Assembly (NCBI RefSeq): GCF_001650905.1
Contig: NZ_LXYG01000018.1
Coordinates: 62,001 to 126,000 of the forward strand
Length of the DNA: 64,000 nt
Source: Balneola sp. EhC07
GTDB taxonomy: Bacteria > Bacteroidota > Rhodothermia > Balneolales > Balneolaceae
Direction: 5' to 3'
The position numbers and the translations under genes were made by a program. Numbering within the stretch: position 1 is the first letter of the stretch; each line of letters starts with the position of its first letter. This document shows positions 7,918 to 17,018 of the stretch, in pieces. The notes under the pieces are model-generated. The model searched no databases. It had not been told where the DNA came from and was given only the letters and a program-made list of their open reading frames with translations.

Positions 7918-10320
7918 CTAAGATCTAAGTTTAGCAGAGAATTGCTTCTCCAGTGATTTAACCACGCGCTGAATAATAGGTTCTACTTCTTTGATATTCA
8001 AGGTTTTGTTGGGATCAATGAAATTTAGTCTGAAGGCAATACTTTTATTTCCTTCTCCAATTGATTCGCCTTCAAAAACATCAAATATATCAATGTTTTT
8101 TAATGTGTTACCTGCATTAGACTTTATGGAGTTCATAAGATCTCCTGTAGAAACTTCCTGTTCCACGATCACTGCAAAGTCGAATTCGAAGGCAGGGAAT
8201 TTGGGAATTGGTGTGAACGATTTAGCTTTGTGCTTGGCAAGAGCTTCGGAAATTTTATCCAGACTGAATTCAGCAACATAAGTTTGGTGCTCAATATCAT
8301 ACACATCCAGTAAAGTCTGAGCAACAGTGGAGACCTTTCCAAGTTCTATTTTTTTGAAGCTATAGGTAAGCGAGTTCTCATCGATTGCTTTGATCTTGAT
8401 ACTTCCTGCCAAACCTAACTTTGTGAAGAACGCATTAACTTCGGATTTAAGATCAAATATGGAAAATGGCGTAGCTTTTCCTGTCCAGTGTTCTGAGTTT
8501 TTCAATCCTGAAAGACCAAACAATAAATGGGTTTGCTCATTGATGCCATCATGATATGTAGCATCTTCGCTTTGTACAAACACATTACCAACTTCAAAAA
8601 ACCGAATAGTTTCTGCTTTCCTGTTAAAGTTATAAGAAGCAGACTTCAGAAATCCATGCATCAAAGAAGGACGCATCGTACTCATATCCTTATTCAATGG
8701 ATTTAATGTCTCGATCATTTGCTCTTCAGAAACAAAATTGAGCGCTTCTTTTTGGGAGATGAGGGAGTTGCTGTAAATTTCTTTAAATCCTAACTGAACG
8801 CCAACGTCTCTGGTTTTGGAAAGTAAAAGCTCCCAGTCAGTTAAAGGTTCAGTGGATACAAAGATCCCCTGATTCTTTGACCCGATCTTGTTGTAATCAA
8901 ATAATCTTCCAACTTCTTCAATCAGATCAACTTCACGTTCCAGGTCGGGACGGAAAGTTGGTATTTCAAAAGTAATGGTATCTTCATCTTTTGAAACTAC
9001 ATCAAGTTCAAGACCATTTACGATTTGGATGATCTCTTCAACAGACAGATCAGTACCTAACAATCTGTTCACATAGCTTTTTCTTAAAGTAAGTTGATGC
9101 GTTTCCGTTTTTACAAGGTGAATATCCGTGATACCGGCTTCTGCTTCACCGCCACAAACTTCAATGATAAGATCTGCAGTTCTTTGAGCAGCAATGGCTT
9201 GTAAATTTGGATCAATTCCTCTCTCAAATCTATAAGAAGCATCGGTTTGCAGAGTTTGTTGCTTAGATGTCTTTCGGATACTACCCGGATCGAAATAAGC
9301 GCTTTCGATCAAAATGTTTGTGGTAGAATCACTTACTTCGGAATGCAACCCGCCCATAACTCCGGCAATTGCCACAGGACCATTACCATCACAAATAAAC
9401 AGTGTTCCCGGTTCACATTTTCTTTTAATGTGATCAAGAGTTTCAAACTCAATTTCTTTATCGAATTCTTTAACGATGATCTTTCCGTCATTCAGATTAT
9501 CGAAATCAAAAGCGTGGAGCGGTTGTCCAAGTTCGTACATCACGTAATTAGTGATATCTACCACATTATTAACGGGGCGAAGTCCTATCGCTGTTAATTT
9601 ATCCTGCAACCATTTTGGTGAATCCTCAATCGTTACATTTTTGACAAGCTTGCCGACGTATCTGTGGCATTTATCACTTTCAACTTCAATGGAATAATCT
9701 GCATGAGCTGAAGATTCAGGAACTTTAACAGCAGGTTTAACCAACTCAAGATCTAAAGCTGCAGCAATATCACGGGCTACTCCAAGATGACAAGTTGCAT
9801 CCGGTCTGTTAGGAGTAATGGCAATTTCAATGATCGTATCTTGATACAGATCGAAGATGTCACTTATAGGAGTTCCTGTTTCCAGTGATGGATCTAAAAC
9901 CATAATTCCATCGTGATCCGTACCGAGTCCAAGCTCGTCTTCAGCGCAAATCATTCCGTGAGATTCTTCGCCACGGAGTTTTGCTTTTCTAAGAGTTAAA
10001 AAGCTTCCATCATCCAGTTTGATAGGTAGGGTAGAGCCAACAGTTGCTACAGGCACTTTTTGCCCTTCAGCTACATTGTCTGCTCCGCAAACGATCTGAA
10101 CTTTCTCGTCTCCAAGGTCAACGGTACAAACCTTTAATCTGTCTGCATTAGGATGTGCTTTTGTTTCAAGAACTTCACCAACGATCACGCCTTCCAGTGT
10201 ACTACCAAACTCTTCAATTTCTTCGACCTCTAAACCGATCAAAGTAAGTTTATCAGCGAGTTCTTCAGGACTCAGATCCAGATCAATAAATTCTTGTAGC
10301 CAGTTATATGAAATTTTCAT
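7918..10320 (-). CDS. pheT: Phenylalanine--tRNA ligase beta subunit
   Basis: An 800-residue protein with the expected order: N-terminal MKISYNWLQEFIDLDL, the tRNA-binding (EMAP-like) domain with HPNADRLKVCTVDLG and QIVCGADN, the B3/B4 editing domain (AITPNRPDATCHLGVARDIAAAL), the B5 domain and the C-terminal FDX-ACB domain (FPAFEFDFAVIVE). Length is normal for PheT. With PheS it forms the alpha2-beta2 enzyme that charges tRNA-Phe. It starts 20 bases after pheS, in the same operon. The next gene encodes the coiled-coil ZapA partner, an arrangement common in this phylum. Confidence 0.98.
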   Translation of the reverse strand: MKISYNWLQEFIDLDLSPEELADKLTLIGLEVEEIEEFGSTLEGVIVGEVLETKAHPNADRLKVCTVDLGDEKVQIVCGADNVAEGQKVPVATVGSTLPIKLDDGSFLTLRKAKLRGEESHGMICAEDELGLGTDHDGIMVLDPSLETGTPISDIFDLYQDTIIEIAITPNRPDATCHLGVARDIAAALDLELVKPAVKVPESSAHADYSIEVESDKCHRYVGKLVKNVTIEDSPKWLQDKLTAIGLRPVNNVVDITNYVMYELGQPLHAFDFDNLNDGKIIVKEFDKEIEFETLDHIKRKCEPGTLFICDGNGPVAIAGVMGGLHSEVSDSTTNILIESAYFDPGSIRKTSKQQTLQTDASYRFERGIDPNLQAIAAQRTADLIIEVCGGEAEAGITDIHLVKTETHQLTLRKSYVNRLLGTDLSVEEIIQIVNGLELDVVSKDEDTITFEIPTFRPDLEREVDLIEEVGRLFDYNKIGSKNQGIFVSTEPLTDWELLLSKTRDVGVQLGFKEIYSNSLISQKEALNFVSEEQMIETLNPLNKDMSTMRPSLMHGFLKSASYNFNRKAETIRFFEVGNVFVQSEDATYHDGINEQTHLLFGLSGLKNSEHWTGKATPFSIFDLKSEVNAFFTKLGLAGSIKIKAIDENSLTYSFKKIELGKVSTVAQTLLDVYDIEHQTYVAEFSLDKISEALAKHKAKSFTPIPKFPAFEFDFAVIVEQEVSTGDLMNSIKSNAGNTLKNIDIFDVFEGESIGEGNKSIAFRLNFIDPNKTLNIKEVEPIIQRVVKSLEKQFSAKLRS

Positions 10321-10340
10321 TTATAACGTATTGAGATCTT

Positions 10341-11348
10341 TTAATTAAACTGTTCTAAAAAGCGAATATCATTCTCGTAGAATGAGCGAATGTCGTCAAT
10401 TCCATGCTTTAAAATAGCGATTCGTTCAACACCCATTCCCCATGCAAATCCGGTATATTTTTCAGGATCGACTCCTGCCGCTTTAAATACATTGGGATCA
10501 ACCATTCCGGAGCCTAAAATTTCCAACCACTTTCCTTTTTCTTTTGATCCCCACCAGATATCCATTTCTAAACTTGGTTCTGTGAAAGGGAAGAAGCCCG
10601 GACGTAATCTGTATTTCACATCATTACCGTACATCAATTTAGCAAAAGTGATCAATGTATCTTTCAGATCAGCTACGCTTACATTCTCATCAACATAAAG
10701 AGCTTCAACCTGATGGAACAGGAAATAAGACTTAGGGCTTACAGCTTCGTTTCGGTACACTCTTCCGGGCATGATAGCACGAATTGGTGGCTTTTGTTTT
10801 TCCATCAATCTGATCTGTACGGGAGAAGTATGAGTTCTCAAAACAAGATCGTCTACTTTCGGATCATCGCTCTTTCTTACAAAAAAAGTATCCTGTTCAT
10901 CTCTTGCAGGATGATTAGGAGGGAAGTTCAGAGCGGTGAAGTTATGGAAATCATCTTCGATCTCAGGTCCATGAGAGATCGCAAAACCTAATCGGTAAAA
11001 GATACTCTTCATCTCTTCCAGTGTTTGGGTAAGAGGATGCAAAGAACCAACAGGAGAGAGAGGAGCTGTTAAAGTAATATCGTCTATAGCTGATCTTTCT
11101 GCAGTGGCTGAAGAAGCAAATGAGGATTGTAGCTCATCGAAACGATCCTGAGCCAAATTCTTGAGATCATTCATGGACTTTCCAAAGGCAGCTTTATCTT
11201 CCTTAGCTACCTGACCAATCATTTTAAACATAGATTGTATCTTACCATTCTTGGAAAGGAACTCGAGGCGGAAATTTTCAAGCTCATCGGAGTTTGAAAC
11301 CGGGAAAGATTCTATTTCTTTTTTTAATGCTTCTACTTTATCGAGCAT
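10341..11348 (-). CDS. pheS: Phenylalanine--tRNA ligase alpha subunit
   Basis: A 335-residue class II synthetase subunit with N-terminal coiled-coil arm and catalytic core. Motif 2 is visible as RVYRNEAVSPKSYFLFHQVEALYVDE, and motif 3 as GFAWGMGVERIAILKHGIDD. HPLTQTLEEMKSIFYRLGF lies just before the core. It catalyses Phe-tRNA synthesis with PheT. It follows rplT after a gap of 94 bases that holds a strong hairpin with a T-run only about 35 bases before the start codon, so expression is probably controlled by readthrough or by a promoter overlapping the hairpin. The order thrS-infC-rpmI-rplT-pheS-pheT matches that of E. coli. Confidence 0.98.
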   Translation of the reverse strand: MLDKVEALKKEIESFPVSNSDELENFRLEFLSKNGKIQSMFKMIGQVAKEDKAAFGKSMNDLKNLAQDRFDELQSSFASSATAERSAIDDITLTAPLSPVGSLHPLTQTLEEMKSIFYRLGFAISHGPEIEDDFHNFTALNFPPNHPARDEQDTFFVRKSDDPKVDDLVLRTHTSPVQIRLMEKQKPPIRAIMPGRVYRNEAVSPKSYFLFHQVEALYVDENVSVADLKDTLITFAKLMYGNDVKYRLRPGFFPFTEPSLEMDIWWGSKEKGKWLEILGSGMVDPNVFKAAGVDPEKYTGFAWGMGVERIAILKHGIDDIRSFYENDIRFLEQFN

Positions 11349-11383
11349 GTTTTTTGATTTAACTAAGTAATCTGTGGTTAAAA

Positions 11384-11427
11384 TAAAAAAACCGGTAAAC
11401 CTAATTGAACAGATTTACCGGCTTTAA
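11384..11427 (-). terminator. Hairpin with T-run between rplT and pheS
   Basis: Arms at 11388-11399 and 11414-11425 form a 12-bp stem with one G-U pair and a 14-base loop; the core is CCGGTAAA/TTTACCGG. On the minus strand the hairpin is followed by seven T residues. It ends the infC-rpmI-rplT message or acts as an attenuator for pheST. Confidence 0.85.
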
Positions 11428-11442
11428 ATAGCAAGATAGCAA

Positions 11443-11790
11443 TTAAGCTGTAGCTTCCTTCACAATGGCAGCAAACGTATCGGCGTCGTGAACCGCTAAA
11501 TCTGCAAGTACCTTACGGTTGATCTGCATATCCTTTTCTTTCATCGCGTGGATGAGCTTAGAATAAGAGATTCCGTTGATTCTTGCAGCAGCATTGATTC
11601 GAACGATCCATAATCTACGGAATGTACGTTTACGATTTTTGCGATCACGGTATTGGTACTGAAGACCTTTTTCAACCGCATTTTTCGCAATCGTATATAC
11701 ATTCTTTCGTTTGCCCCAGTAACCTTTCGCTTGAGATATAATCTTTCTGCGACGGCGACGGGAAGCCACTAAATTTGATGAACGTGGCAT
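11443..11790 (-). CDS. rplT: 50S ribosomal protein bL20
   Basis: A 115-residue basic protein that starts [18 protein letters not shown] and contains [23 protein letters not shown] and [25 protein letters not shown], all standard for L20. It binds 23S rRNA early in 50S assembly. It lies 19 bases after rpmI, as in most bacteria. The last gene of the infC-rpmI-rplT group, it is followed by the hairpin at 11384-11427. Confidence 0.98.
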   Translation of the reverse strand: MPRSSNLVASRRRRRKIISQAKGYWGKRKNVYTIAKNAVEKGLQYQYRDRKNRKRTFRRLWIVRINAAARINGISYSKLIHAMKEKDMQINRKVLADLAVHDADTFAAIVKEATA

Positions 11791-11809
11791 TTTTGTCTAG
11801 ATTTTAGGA

Positions 11810-12010
11810 TTAAAATTTATAAGGGATAAGCTCTTTTACTTTTGGAGCATCTGCATCTGTAACGATAGTAGATTCGCCGAGCTTTCTCTTGGTTTTACTG
11901 CTTTTCTTAGTAAGAATGTGGCGCTTAAAAGCTTTCTTACGTTTAATTTTACCGGAACCGGTAACCTTAAATCGCTTTTTAGCTCCACTGTTACTTTTCA
12001 TTTTTGGCAT
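11810..12010 (-). CDS. rpmI: 50S ribosomal protein bL35
   Basis: A 66-residue protein with the L35 signature [20 protein letters not shown] followed by [17 protein letters not shown]. Size and sequence are typical. It lies between infC and rplT in the usual order, with an 81-base gap after infC. Confidence 0.98.
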   Translation of the reverse strand: MPKMKSNSGAKKRFKVTGSGKIKRKKAFKRHILTKKSSKTKRKLGESTIVTDADAPKVKELIPYKF

Positions 12011-12091
12011 TGTGTGTATACCTGCTTTGTGAAAATTATAAAGACTTCAAAGATAGGTAGAAATCATCGTGTAATCAACGATTATAACAGT

Positions 12092-12625
12092 TTATTTTGG
12101 AGTGATCATCATTATCATTCGACGACCTTCCATATTCGGTTTTGTCTCAATCTTTGCGATGTCTTCAAGGCTTTTAGCGAGCTGTAAAAGAAGCAATTCA
12201 CCCTTTTCTGTATAAAGCATATCACGCCCACGAAACTGAACGGTAGCTTTTACTTTGTCGCCGCTCTCTAAAAATTCTCTGGCATGACGAGTTTTAAACT
12301 CAAGGTCATGATCGTCTGTGTTTGGTCTGAAGCGAAGCTCTTTAACATTTACAGTATGCTGCTTTTTCTTAGCTTCTTTTTCTTTCTTCTTTTTTTCATA
12401 CATGTACTTGCCGTAGTCAATGATCTTACAAACGGGTGGGTTTGCATCAGGTGCAATCTCAACCAGATCCAGGTTGTATTGTTCGGCAATCTGTAACGCT
12501 CGTTCAGATGTAGTAATTTCATGTCCGCCATCAGGTTTAATTACCCGGACTTGTGCGGCTCTTACGTCTTCATTGATTCTGGTTTTGTCAGCAGGTTCTG
12601 GTCTGCCAAATGATCTTCTTGCGAT
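12092..12625 (-). CDS. infC: Translation initiation factor IF-3, probable ATC start
   Basis: The IF-3 C-domain is clear (VNVKELRFRPNTDDHDLEFK, FLESGDKVKATVQFRGRD). Translating upstream of the internal Met (12403) in the same frame gives the whole N-domain: RRSFGRPEPADKTRINEDV, then GHEITTSERALQIAEQYNLDLVE and PPVCKIIDYGKY. The frame stays open to a TGA at 12653-12655, and no ATG, GTG or TTG occurs at the expected start. The best start is ATC at 12623-12625, with AAGAGG six bases upstream; ATA at 12629-12631 is the alternative. A rare start codon in infC is known from E. coli (AUU) and gives autoregulation by IF-3. The ATC start gives 177 residues, and thrS ends 20 bases upstream. Confidence 0.9.
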   Translation of the reverse strand: MARRSFGRPEPADKTRINEDVRAAQVRVIKPDGGHEITTSERALQIAEQYNLDLVEIAPDANPPVCKIIDYGKYMYEKKKKEKEAKKKQHTVNVKELRFRPNTDDHDLEFKTRHAREFLESGDKVKATVQFRGRDMLYTEKGELLLLQLAKSLEDIAKIETKPNMEGRRMIMMITPK

Positions 12626-12645
12626 ATTTATCCTCTTATGTTTTG

Positions 12646-14589
12646 TTAATCTTCAGGTAATGATTTTTTTTCAATCTCATTTTCAACAGTTGAAAGAAAA
12701 TCAGAAAATTTGAAAGTTCCAATATCTCCTTTGCGATGTCTACGAACAGAAACCGTGCCAGCTTCTTGTTCTTTGGCTCCAACGATCAGCATATACGGCA
12801 CTTTGTCAGTTTCCGCATCTCTGATCTTGCCACCAATTTGTTCGCTTCGCTCGTCAAGTGTTACCCGAACTCCAATCTTCTTAAATGCATCAACGCATTT
12901 TTTAGCATAATCATTCTGATCATCTGATATCGGAAGTACACGAACTTGTTCCGGAGAAAGCCAAAGCGGGAAGTTTCCGGCAAAATGCTCGATCAATATA
13001 CTGGTGAATCTTTCCATGGAACCGAAAGGTGCTCTGTGAATAATAACCGGTCGGTGTTTTTCATTATCTGATCCTACATAAGTAAGATCAAAACGTTCCG
13101 GCATTACATAATCGACCTGAACAGTTCCCAACTGCCATTTTCTACCGATGGCATCCCGAATTATAAAATCAATCTTAGGTCCATAAAAACTAGCTTCGCC
13201 CGGAGCAATAGTATAGTCCAGATTCATTTCGTCAGCTACTTCCTTGATCTCTTTTTGAGCGCGTTCCCATAATTCAATATCTCCACCGTATTTTTCCTCA
13301 TTGTCATCACGGAAGGAGAGGCGAATATCAACAGGCATTCCAAATGTGTCAAATACAAAGTTTGTCAGGTCAATTGTGTGCTTGATCTCCTGTTTCAACT
13401 GTTCCTGCATACAATAAATATGAGCATCATCCTGTGTAAAACCACGTACTCTTGAAAGTCCGCTTAATTCACCGGATTGTTCATAACGATAAACAGTTCC
13501 GAATTCTGCCAAACGTAATGGCAGATCACGATAACTTCTCATATCATTAGAATAGATCCTGTGGTGATGAGGGCAATTCATAGGTTTCAGCATGTATTCT
13601 TCATCATCAACCTGAATCGGATCGTATTGTGAGTCGGAATAGTAGGGGTAGTGTCCGGAAGTTTTGTACAACTCAATATTTCCAATATGAGGAGTGATCA
13701 CTTCTTGATAGCCGCGTTCGAATTGTTCGTCTCTCAGGAAAGACTCTAATGTTCTTCTGAGTCTTGTTCCTTTAGGTAACCAAATAGGAAGGCCACTGCC
13801 CACCATTTTGTCGATCATGTAAATACCTAGTTCTTTACCAAGCTTTCTATGATCTCTTTTTTTGGCTTCTTCCACCATCTCAAGGTGTTCTGTAAGCATT
13901 TTCTGCTTAGGGAAAGAGATGCCGTAAATACGTGTGAGTTGTTTACTGTTATTATCTCCACGCCAATATGCACCTGCTAAACTTGTAAGCTTGATCGCCT
14001 TAACAATTCCTGTGTTTGGTACATGAGGTCCACGGCAAAGATCTGTAAAATTGCCTTGAGTATAGAATGTGATCGACCCGTCTTCTAAACCTTCGATCAG
14101 ATCAACTTTATACTCATTTCCATTATCTTTATAGAAAGAAAGGGCATCTGCTTTGGAAATATCTTTTCGCTCAAAGTTGTTTTTATTTCGGGCTACTTCA
14201 AGAAATTTCTGTTCGATTTTTCCGAGATCTTCCTGAGAAATATTTTTTTCACCGAAATCGATATCATAGTAAAAACCAGTTTCGATAGGAGGGCCTATAC
14301 CAAATTTTGCTTCCGGATAAAGTTCCTGAACAGCTTCTGCTAAAATATGAGCAGATGAGTGCCAGAATGTATATTTGCCATCTTCGCTATCCCAGGTATT
14401 GATCGCTATTGTGGCGTCTTCATTTATTGGCCGATCCAGATCAATGATGTCCCCGTTAACAGTGATACTTAGTGCAACTCTTGCTAATCCTGATGAAATT
14501 GATTCCGCAACCTCAAGCCCTGTAGTTCCCTTTTTATATTCTCGTTCGGAGCCGTCGGGTAAGGTGATAGTAATATTTTGTTCTGACAT
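12646..14589 (-). CDS. thrS: Threonine--tRNA ligase
   Basis: A 647-residue class II synthetase with all usual parts: N-terminal TGS domain (ITITLPDGSEREYKKGTTG), the editing domain with the zinc-type HSSAHILAEAVQELYP motif, catalytic core with MNCPHHHRIY and FGTVYRYEQSGELSGLSRVRG, and the anticodon-binding C-domain (VRVLPISDDQNDYAKK). It charges tRNA-Thr and edits Ser-tRNA-Thr. It is the first gene of the translation block, divergent from the histidine kinase at 14748 across a 158-base gap that must hold both promoters. Confidence 0.98.
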   Translation of the reverse strand: MSEQNITITLPDGSEREYKKGTTGLEVAESISSGLARVALSITVNGDIIDLDRPINEDATIAINTWDSEDGKYTFWHSSAHILAEAVQELYPEAKFGIGPPIETGFYYDIDFGEKNISQEDLGKIEQKFLEVARNKNNFERKDISKADALSFYKDNGNEYKVDLIEGLEDGSITFYTQGNFTDLCRGPHVPNTGIVKAIKLTSLAGAYWRGDNNSKQLTRIYGISFPKQKMLTEHLEMVEEAKKRDHRKLGKELGIYMIDKMVGSGLPIWLPKGTRLRRTLESFLRDEQFERGYQEVITPHIGNIELYKTSGHYPYYSDSQYDPIQVDDEEYMLKPMNCPHHHRIYSNDMRSYRDLPLRLAEFGTVYRYEQSGELSGLSRVRGFTQDDAHIYCMQEQLKQEIKHTIDLTNFVFDTFGMPVDIRLSFRDDNEEKYGGDIELWERAQKEIKEVADEMNLDYTIAPGEASFYGPKIDFIIRDAIGRKWQLGTVQVDYVMPERFDLTYVGSDNEKHRPVIIHRAPFGSMERFTSILIEHFAGNFPLWLSPEQVRVLPISDDQNDYAKKCVDAFKKIGVRVTLDERSEQIGGKIRDAETDKVPYMLIVGAKEQEAGTVSVRRHRKGDIGTFKFSDFLSTVENEIEKKSLPED

Positions 14590-14747
14590 TAATTAGTTAA
14601 TTGAAAAAAGCTTTTTTATGATGCCCAAAGATATGAATAATAATTTTTGGTACATACTTAATTTAAGATTATTAAAGTTTTGTTGGATAAATTAAAGTTT
14701 AAACTGCATATTCTCGCTGCAAAATAGAAGGACATTCTGGGACAAAT

Positions 14748-16829
14748 ATGACATTTTTCGATTCGCAACTAATGTTTGTGTGCGATCAACTTAATTTGAA
14801 GATATTGGATGCTAATGAGGCTGTTATATCCAAACTTCAATACTCTAAAAAGGAACTAATAGGCAAATCGCTGTCTACTTTAGGGAAGAATATTGATTTG
14901 AGTCAGGAAGAATTTGTTGATCTGGGATTACCCTTTATCGAAACCTGGAAGATCTTTTCGAAATCAAAAGATGAATTTTTCGTTCAGTTTTCATCACATC
15001 TTATAAATTATAAGGGCATTCCTTCCAAAGTTGTAATTGCTCATGATGTAACAAACGTCTTTAAGAAGAAAGCATCCTCAAAAAAAGCAGTTTCACTGCC
15101 TATTGGGTTTCAGGATTTTCCATTAGCAGAGATAGAGTGGGATTTGAATCATAAAATATTGAGATGGTCGAAAAGGGCGGAGTTACTTTTCGGGTATTCT
15201 CATTCTGATGTAAATAAAAATCCTTTTTTGATCGAAGATCTGATAAAAGAATCTGATTTCAATAAGATCACACAAGCCAATAGAGACGCACTTGAAGAAC
15301 TAAGCCCTACAAAGATACTAACTCTTAGAACCGAGACTAAAAGTGGTGAATACATAGAATGTGAATGGTATAATTCCTATTTATTTGATAACAAAGGACA
15401 CATCACTTCTATCTATTCTGTGATTAAAGATATTACAGAAGAAACGCTTGCAAGGGAAAAATCAAGACAGTTGATGACCAGTTTTATGGATCTGTATAAT
15501 TCAATTACAGATGCGATCTATTTATTAAATCCACTGGGAGTGATCGTAGATGTTAATGCCGGTTTAACAAAAACCTTTGGATATGAAAAAGAAGAGGTAA
15601 TCGGGCAACAAATAAAATTTCTGTCCGCATCAGGCAAATACGATGATGACTTGATAACCGATTATTTAAAAAGAGCCAAAGACGGGGAATCAATAAGCTA
15701 TGAAGGATGGGGTGAGAAGAAGAATGGCGAAGTTTTTCCTACTGAAGTATTGATGAATTCCGGTTCTTATTTGGATGAAGATGTTATAATTGTAGTGGAA
15801 AGGGACGTTTCAGAAAGATTGCTTTCTCATCAGGAATTGAAACATCGAGAAAGCATGTTTAGTAATCTTTTCCATTCAAGTCCGATAGGAATTGCTCAAT
15901 TAGACCGACATCAGGAAATTGAAAGTGTAAATCAAAGCTTTGAGGAAATTTTCGGGTACACACAAAAGGAAGTAAAGGGTTTGGAGCTTGATAAGTTAAT
16001 TGTACCTGAAGATGAATATCAGGATGCTCTTGAACTTTCCACAAGTGAAATTGCCAAAGTGTATAGCGGGAAAAGAAGAACAAAATCCGGCAATATAATT
16101 GACGTTATTGTTTGTGCTGTCCCTGTAATTGTAGATGGAAGAATTATTTCAATGTATGGTATCTACGTTGATATAACTGAACGCAAAAGAGCAGAGGAAA
16201 AGCTGAAATCTAATTTAAGGGAAAAAGAAGTATTACTTGCTGAGATCCATCACAGGGTTAAGAATAATCTTGCCGTAATTACAGGGTTGTTAGAGTTACA
16301 GGCTTTAAATTCAGAAAACGAAGACGCACATAAAGTGCTTAAAGATAGTCAAATGAGAGTGAACTCTATTGCTTTGGTTCACGAACTGTTATATCAAAGC
16401 GATGATTTTTCACAGGTAGACATTCCCAATTATCTGAAAGATCTAACAAGAGTGATCTCAAATTCATTAGAAAGAAGAGCCATACCTGTAAATATCGAAT
16501 TTGATCTGGATCAGATTGAGCTGGAAATTACACAAGCTATTCCTTGCGGATTAATTTTAAATGAAATACTTACAAATAGTTACAAGCATGCTTTTGCAGG
16601 GCGGAAGAAAGGTGAAATTTTTATTTCTTTTAAGAATTTTGAAGATAAAATAGTTTACAAGGTAAGAGATAATGGGGTTGGTTTGCCTGAAGAGAATGAA
16701 GAAGACAAGCAATCGCTTGGTATGACATTAGTCAAAACTCTGGGAAGACAATTAAATGCTGAAACGAATATCTATTCTGATAATGGGGCTTCATTTGAAT
16801 TTAGGTTTGAAAAAAAAGGAAATCTTTAG
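14748..16829 (+). CDS. Orphan multi-PAS sensor histidine kinase (HisKA_2 type)
   Basis: A 693-residue cytosolic kinase with no signal peptide or membrane helix. It has about four PAS domains (roughly residues 5-95, 118-235, 245-365, 372-488), the last three each with GY or FGY-type PAS cores (LLFGYSHSDV, TFGYEKEEVIG, IFGYTQKEVKG). The dimerisation box EIHHRVKNNLAVITGLLELQ places the phosphoaccepting histidine at 501/502, typical of HisKA_2/HWE-like kinases. The ATPase domain shows NEILTNSYKHAF (N box), VRDNGVGLPE and LGMTLVKTLGRQL. No response regulator is adjacent, so the partner is elsewhere. It lies next to the polysaccharide locus but has no direct link to it. The signal, probably cytosolic redox or ligand, is unknown. 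Confidence 0.92.
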   Translation: MTFFDSQLMFVCDQLNLKILDANEAVISKLQYSKKELIGKSLSTLGKNIDLSQEEFVDLGLPFIETWKIFSKSKDEFFVQFSSHLINYKGIPSKVVIAHDVTNVFKKKASSKKAVSLPIGFQDFPLAEIEWDLNHKILRWSKRAELLFGYSHSDVNKNPFLIEDLIKESDFNKITQANRDALEELSPTKILTLRTETKSGEYIECEWYNSYLFDNKGHITSIYSVIKDITEETLAREKSRQLMTSFMDLYNSITDAIYLLNPLGVIVDVNAGLTKTFGYEKEEVIGQQIKFLSASGKYDDDLITDYLKRAKDGESISYEGWGEKKNGEVFPTEVLMNSGSYLDEDVIIVVERDVSERLLSHQELKHRESMFSNLFHSSPIGIAQLDRHQEIESVNQSFEEIFGYTQKEVKGLELDKLIVPEDEYQDALELSTSEIAKVYSGKRRTKSGNIIDVIVCAVPVIVDGRIISMYGIYVDITERKRAEEKLKSNLREKEVLLAEIHHRVKNNLAVITGLLELQALNSENEDAHKVLKDSQMRVNSIALVHELLYQSDDFSQVDIPNYLKDLTRVISNSLERRAIPVNIEFDLDQIELEITQAIPCGLILNEILTNSYKHAFAGRKKGEIFISFKNFEDKIVYKVRDNGVGLPEENEEDKQSLGMTLVKTLGRQLNAETNIYSDNGASFEFRFEKKGNL

Positions 16830-16926
16830 GTATTAATGTTGTTTCAAGCTCTTGAAATTCAGGTTTTCTCCAGTTAAACATGTTTTTACACGTCAAAAGC
16901 TAAAAAAAATGAAAACAAATATTGCA

Positions 16927-16952
16927 TATATAAAGTATACCTAGCATATTAA
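16927..16952 (+). promoter_or_regulatory. Candidate operator of the polysaccharide locus, receptor promoter
   Basis: TATACCTA at 16936-16943 is exactly shared with two other intergenic sites (39529-39536 and 47137-47144). The flanking 8-mers TATATAAA and CATATTAA sit at the same 9-base phase as the repeats at those sites, though they are weaker here. It lies about 75 bases upstream of the receptor start. The link to the GntR/LacI-type regulator at 38344 is inferred. Confidence 0.45.
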
Positions 16953-17018
16953 GCATGTCATATGGAAGCGCTTTTGTTTTCCATACTTTGGATAATTTAA
17001 GATCTAATTAAGGATTGA

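Noticed and set aside
11349-11383. T-box or riboswitch before pheS
   Set aside because: The gap is too short for a T-box, and no specifier or antiterminator elements are visible.
12013-12020. TATACCTG upstream of rpmI as a further operator copy
   Set aside because: One base differs from TATACCTA, no flanking 9-base repeats are present, and the location makes no regulatory sense.
14626-14633. TATCTTTG on the minus strand as a Bacteroidota-type -7 element for thrS
   Set aside because: The 8-mer fits TAnnTTTG, but no TTG-type -33 element is seen at the right distance, so the promoter is not reported.
16842-16857. Perfect palindrome TTTCAAGCTCTTGAAA after the histidine kinase as terminator
   Set aside because: The loop is too short and there is no T-run after it.
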